Source of the DNA: Astrothelium macrocarpum
Lineage: Eukaryota > Ascomycota > Dothideomycetes > Trypetheliales > Trypetheliaceae
Assembly: GCA_021030915.1 (NCBI GenBank)
Contig: JAGEMR010000096.1
Location: forward strand, 1 to 64,000
Length of the DNA: 64,000 nucleotides
Direction: 5' to 3'
The position numbers were made by a program, and so were the translations under genes. The notes beneath the pieces were generated by a model. The model saw only the letters and a program-made list of their open reading frames with translations, had not been told where the DNA came from and ran no database searches. The stretch's first letter is position 1. Each line of letters starts with the position of its first letter. Of the stretch, positions 60,238-64,000 are shown piece after piece.

Positions 60238-61567
60238 TCATCTCTGCTGAGTCTGCACGATTTCCAGAATGTTCAACACTTCTTTTGTCTTGTTACCGAT
60301 ATCTGTCAGCGCAGACATGGCTTTCGTGAGCTGATCTCCTTTCAACGAGAGCACCTCCTTCTCTCCAAGGCCATGAATGGCGAGAAGTATAGAGCGGAGC
60401 TTCTGGACTATGTCTCTTCTCGTCTCAGTATACTCACATTCTTCAAGTCTCCAGATGATGCTTTCAAGTTTTGTGTGGATGTTGTGAAGTACCAGCTGCA
60501 CGGCTCGCAGCTGCGAAAGCTTTTCTTGAATTTCCGTACGAATGGCTCCTGTCTGGTCCTGCAGTTCTTCTACCATTTTCATGCTCTCGAAATGCGTTCG
60601 GCGCTCCACGTCAAGGGTTACTAGCTCTAACTTTAGCGCTGCGAGTGACGCTTCATGGGAGGCAAGCTTCTGATTGAGATATTTGCTTTGATCTTCAAGA
60701 CCAGATATGCGATTGTTTAGCCCACTTTTTAAACATCAGTGAGATATCTTTGCATGTTCTGAGTCACCTACAAAGCAGCCCCCCCAGTGCCTGCACCCAC
60801 CGTCAAAAGCGACGCTGCCGCAAGAAGGGATGGTGGATAAACTATGGAGGCCAGACCTGAGGCAGCAGCAAGTCCAAGGCTGCTCAATGAGCTCTAATCT
60901 AAATCAGCCGGGTACATTTGAGGGCAATGGTCTTACCACGTACCACTGTGCAGATGTCACGACTCTGTTCAGTCTGAGAGCGTTGTTGTCGAAGTTGCGC
61001 AATGGAGCCATTTGTTTCTGCAACTTCGACGGCCGTGGTCTTCCGTTTCGACTTTTGGGATCTGATCTTCTCCTTGATCTGTTTGCAGTTCTCATCGTAG
61101 GCACTTTTGACCTCCATAGCTTCTTCAGAAGCCTCACCTACTGACGTGATTGAAAAATTGTTCAATCGCTCGCCGAGTTTAGATGCTGCATCGACACCCT
61201 CAATGCAGATTTCATCAGCTATCTTGAATTTGACCTCTACTGTGGAAATTTCATTCTTCAAACTTCGTGTCCCCCTCTCGATCACAGTATTTGTTCTTCT
61301 GTCTATTCGAATCAATCGAAGCGCACCCTTCAAAGCTGGGCTTGCGTAATGCCACCTCACCAATTTTTTGTCGGCTTTCTTGACCTCCTCCATCACTTTG
61401 AAGAGACCTTCCATAGATATTTGGAGCCAAACCATACATTTTTGGCCATGGTAGGTGTAAGTCTGCAGATACTCTCTTCGCATGATGTCCAGATTGTCCT
61501 GCAAAATTTGAAAGCGATTGGTAAGAGCTCGTAAACGCTCATCGCCTTTCGGTGCCATTGCATACAT
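60238..61567 (-). CDS. Helical protein with central hydrophobic segment, alpha-pore-forming-like (hypothetical)
   Basis: Minus-strand exons 61567-60944, 60893-60772, 60724-60238; introns of 50 and 47 nt; 410 residues. Another ATG at 61558 is possible, and a missed 5' exon cannot be excluded. Exon 1 (residues 1-208) is predicted all-helical, Lys/Glu-rich. Exon 2 encodes about 40 small hydrophobic residues, Ala/Gly/Leu-rich with a central Tyr-Pro-Pro turn: a hairpin-like membrane segment. Exon 3 is a long coiled coil. This helix - hydrophobic hairpin - helix plan and length are like alpha-helical pore-forming proteins of the ClyA/HBL and xenorhabdolysin A type. That is a structural analogy, not a recognised homology. 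There is no signal peptide. Divergent from a second helical gene 470 nt away, and beside an NLR locus. It could also be an unrelated intracellular coiled-coil protein. Confidence 0.6.
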
Positions 61568-62037
61568 CAAATTCGATATGGCTGAGTACGTTGAAGAGCT
61601 CAGATTTGGCTAAAATTGAAAGGAGAAAAGTGGCAAGTGAGAGGAGTAACCCACTGTGATCCTAGTTAGGGGGCAAACAGTATGTCTTGACGCAAGTCTA
61701 TCAAGTTCTAGGCTCCCAAATATAAGCCGGAAGCTTTTCCTAGGCCGTACCATTCTCTATCTGTAGATCTCGACCAATACCGAGAGAAAATAAACGAGAG
61801 AAATAAGGATGGCGTTCTTTGGTGTGATCAAACCGTGTCAATTAGATATGAAGTAGATTCTCATTGGACGCCACCCTTCCGTGTGAACGAGTTATATGCA
61901 AGGCATCTCAAAGACGGCACACTAATGCACGAGCAAGCGCATTCTAGATTTCTGTGGAAGATAAGTAGAGCGTGCTGACCATCAGTATTCCAAAACATCA
62001 CAGTCTTGAACACCGAAGCTAAATCGGAAAAGCTACC
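61568..62037. promoter_or_regulatory. Shared intergenic region of the divergent helical pair
   Basis: 470 nt between the two start codons, AT-moderate, no long ORF. It suggests co-regulation of the pair. No specific site identified. Confidence 0.45.
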
Positions 62038-63869
62038 ATGGACCAAGGTTTTACGATATCCCAAGTCGCAGAGTATGAAGCACCTGTGTTACTCAGGGTT
62101 GATAGTCTCGTTACTAATCTTCGGATCTGTTCGTTGTACGCTACGAGTCGTACGGCTTCAACAATCCATCTTAGTTCTGAAAATGAGTATGTTCGACACC
62201 AAGGGCGCATCTGCTTTGCTAACCCTACTCTCAGAGGCGCTATGACGCTTTTCTCATCTGAGCTGACCTGTATTACTCAAGACGGTCTTTCCACGTTGAC
62301 AGAGGTGGTGAAGCACTTTGACCGATTGAGAGCAACTGCAGAATACATGTCGGCTCCAGATGGCACGGTAATGCTGAGCCCCGTTCTTTTCTGTTGGTTT
62401 AGACTGATATGATTCCCAAAGCTTGAGGGACTGCGGAACTCTTTTGGCAAAATCGAACAACAAGCGACCCAAGAGAGACTGAGGAAAAGGCTGGTTAAGC
62501 AAGCAGAGGACTGTTCAACATCACGATCTAAACTGGAGAAGAATCTTAAAAATTGGAAGCTGGATATTGAAAATTTTGATCAACGGGTTAAAAGGACCCA
62601 GGGTTCGTGTCGTCAAGTCTATTTTGGAATAGAACGTAACTGAATGGATACGAATTAGGCCCCATGGTGGCTGAAATGCAAGAGCACGACCAGAAGATTG
62701 GAAAACTTTCCTATGAGCAGGAACTACAGCAAGCCTCTCTGACGGAGAAGCGGAATCGGGAATCAGTAGCTCGTACGAAATTTGAATCGGCGCAGGTCCA
62801 GCAGAAGGAGCTTATGGAAAATCTGTATATTCCATCAGGTATATTTCACCTGACCTCCACCCGTTTAAGGCTATTGCCCTGATGTGAAAAGACTTCAGCA
62901 GCGGTTGGGAGGTAACGAAATCCGTTTTCTCGTTCACTTGGTCACGATTCTGTGCGTCGAGAGCCTCCAGAGACATCAAGCATTATCAAGAGGAAATGAT
63001 CCGACAACAAAAGAGCGCAGAAGAATACGAGTCTAATATCGCGGAGGCTCAAGTATCTCTGCAAAACTTGAGCACAAAGAGTGCTTGCCTTGTCAGTCGC
63101 ATCAACTTCCCATATTTGAGTCTTAGATGGTGAAGAGCTGATACTTTGACCACAATTCTAGAGCGACTTTACCAAAGGTCTAGAGCGAACTTTAAGAGGC
63201 TTAACCATTGTCGTGGACAATATCGAAACTCTTTTGATGGCATTCTCGGGCATTCAAGAGGATGTGAGGCAGCTTCTTAGTACGCAGATTGAGACCAACG
63301 ACATGTCGCTTGATGCAGCTCCTGGCGCCATCATTCCATTATCCGAGATCAAGGTATCTTAACTGTCCAACTGTCCTGAGTCCTTCCTTGGTTTAACATT
63401 TGCTATAGGGGTTTTCAGACAATGTTGACCAAATGAGTCGGAAAGCAGTTGTTGTCGAGCAATTAGCGTGGCTCTATTCTCAAATCATTAAAGATGTTAT
63501 GCTTGGAGAATTCCAGAGCATTGATCATTCGGCTCGTTCAAATTACGAATTCACACGCGAGCAACAGATCGCGAATCTGGACAAAGCATTATCAAGTGGA
63601 AGACAGAGTCAGCAGCTTTTACTGACAAATTCTGCCGCTTTTGGCTCTACATCCTTACAGTCAAGGGTCAGTAAGAGGGCTGTCATTTAGTCGTGTAACT
63701 TCGATCTGACTAACAAAACTTGCAAAAGGTTAACGATGCCGGTGATAGGAAGTTGAACTCATTGAATGAAAGAAAAAGAAGTTTTGAAAGTTACCTCGAC
63801 ACAAGGGCTAAGGCAGAAGCGAAAGCTGCGAAGCGAGCAAACAGATCTTTCTTCCGTAGAAAGTCATAG
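62038..63869 (+). CDS. Second helical/coiled-coil hypothetical protein of the divergent pair
   Basis: Exons 62038-62367, 62422-62602, 62659-62838, 62899-62911, 62971-63091, 63162-63353, 63409-63666, 63729-63869; 471 residues with phases agreeing throughout. Exon 4 is only 13 nt. Two donors are GTCAGT and one is GTTCGT. The product is almost wholly helical: a globular-looking N-terminal part, then heptad-rich coiled coil (exons 2, 3 and 5), a moderately hydrophobic helix in exon 6 (near LTIVVDNIETLLMAF), another helical part and a strongly basic C-terminus ending RRKS. I do not recognise the family. The pairing with the 410-residue helical gene suggests a two-component system, such as the A and B subunits of binary alpha-pore-formers; this is inference. 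There is no signal peptide. Confidence 0.55.
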
Positions 63870-63883
63870 TCTTGCTTTGGTTA

Positions 63884-63903
63884 CTTTCTTTCTTTCTTTC
63901 TTT
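63884..63903. repeat. CTTT microsatellite
   Basis: Five perfect CTTT units, just 3' of the last gene. The remaining bases to 64000 show nothing else. Confidence 0.8.
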
Positions 63904-64000
63904 GGAAGCGTGACAATGCAAACGAAGGTGGTGAAAGCTTGTAGATTGAATTACGGACTATGAGGTTCTCATGCGGTAGATCACGTGAAGGGTTGACGCA

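Overview
This window is nuclear DNA of a filamentous ascomycete (Pezizomycotina). The evidence is many spliced genes with short introns (about 50-100 nt, GTNNGT donors, CTAAC/CTGAT-like branch sites, YAG acceptors) and conserved single-copy fungal genes: a group I G-alpha subunit of exactly 353 residues, INO1, PSD2, NFS1, VPS23, the epsilon-COP subunit, an Rvs167-type BAR-SH3 protein, Mis13/Dsn1 and Sam35. Fungal-type accessory genes (WSC domains, a NACHT-ankyrin NLR) fit as well. I cannot fix the class or species by eye. All exon coordinates were worked out by hand from splice signals, frame and family conservation; no alignment was run.

Layout. 1-1090 is an extremely AT-rich block, probably RIP-degraded or repeat-derived. 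1.4-25.4 kb is a housekeeping region: INO1 (-), a LIM/paxillin-like gene (+), G-alpha (+), a tiny Cys-rich protein (+), an APH-like kinase-fold protein (-), a HAD phosphatase (+), PSD2 (+), MIS13/DSN1 (+) and SAM35 (-). 25.4-40.9 kb is gene-poor and accessory. It holds two very large genes in long empty spacers: a 1641-residue NRPS-like protein (adenylating domain, carrier domain, membrane/hexapeptide domain like that of poly-amino-acid synthetases) and a secreted alpha/beta hydrolase with four WSC domains. 40.9-52.0 kb is again dense housekeeping DNA dominated by membrane traffic: USE1, SEC28, RVS167, VPS23 and a golgin-like coiled-coil protein, plus NFS1.

52-64 kb is a second accessory region that looks like fungal self/non-self machinery. 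It has an NLR gene (alpha/beta hydrolase - NACHT - ankyrin) whose hydrolase part carries two in-frame stops while the 1072-codon NACHT-ankyrin part is open. It then has fragmentary ORFs, and a divergent pair of multi-exon genes encoding long helical proteins. One of the pair has a central hydrophobic segment, as in alpha-helical pore-forming proteins.

The most interesting candidates are the carrier-domain enzyme at 26.9-31.8 kb and the divergent helical pair beside the NLR at 60.2-63.9 kb. Two introns (in PSD2 and SAM35) appear to use GC-AG boundaries, and one RVS167 intron is a stop-free multiple of three that splits the SH3 domain if retained. I saw no tRNA, rRNA, CRISPR array or intact transposase gene.
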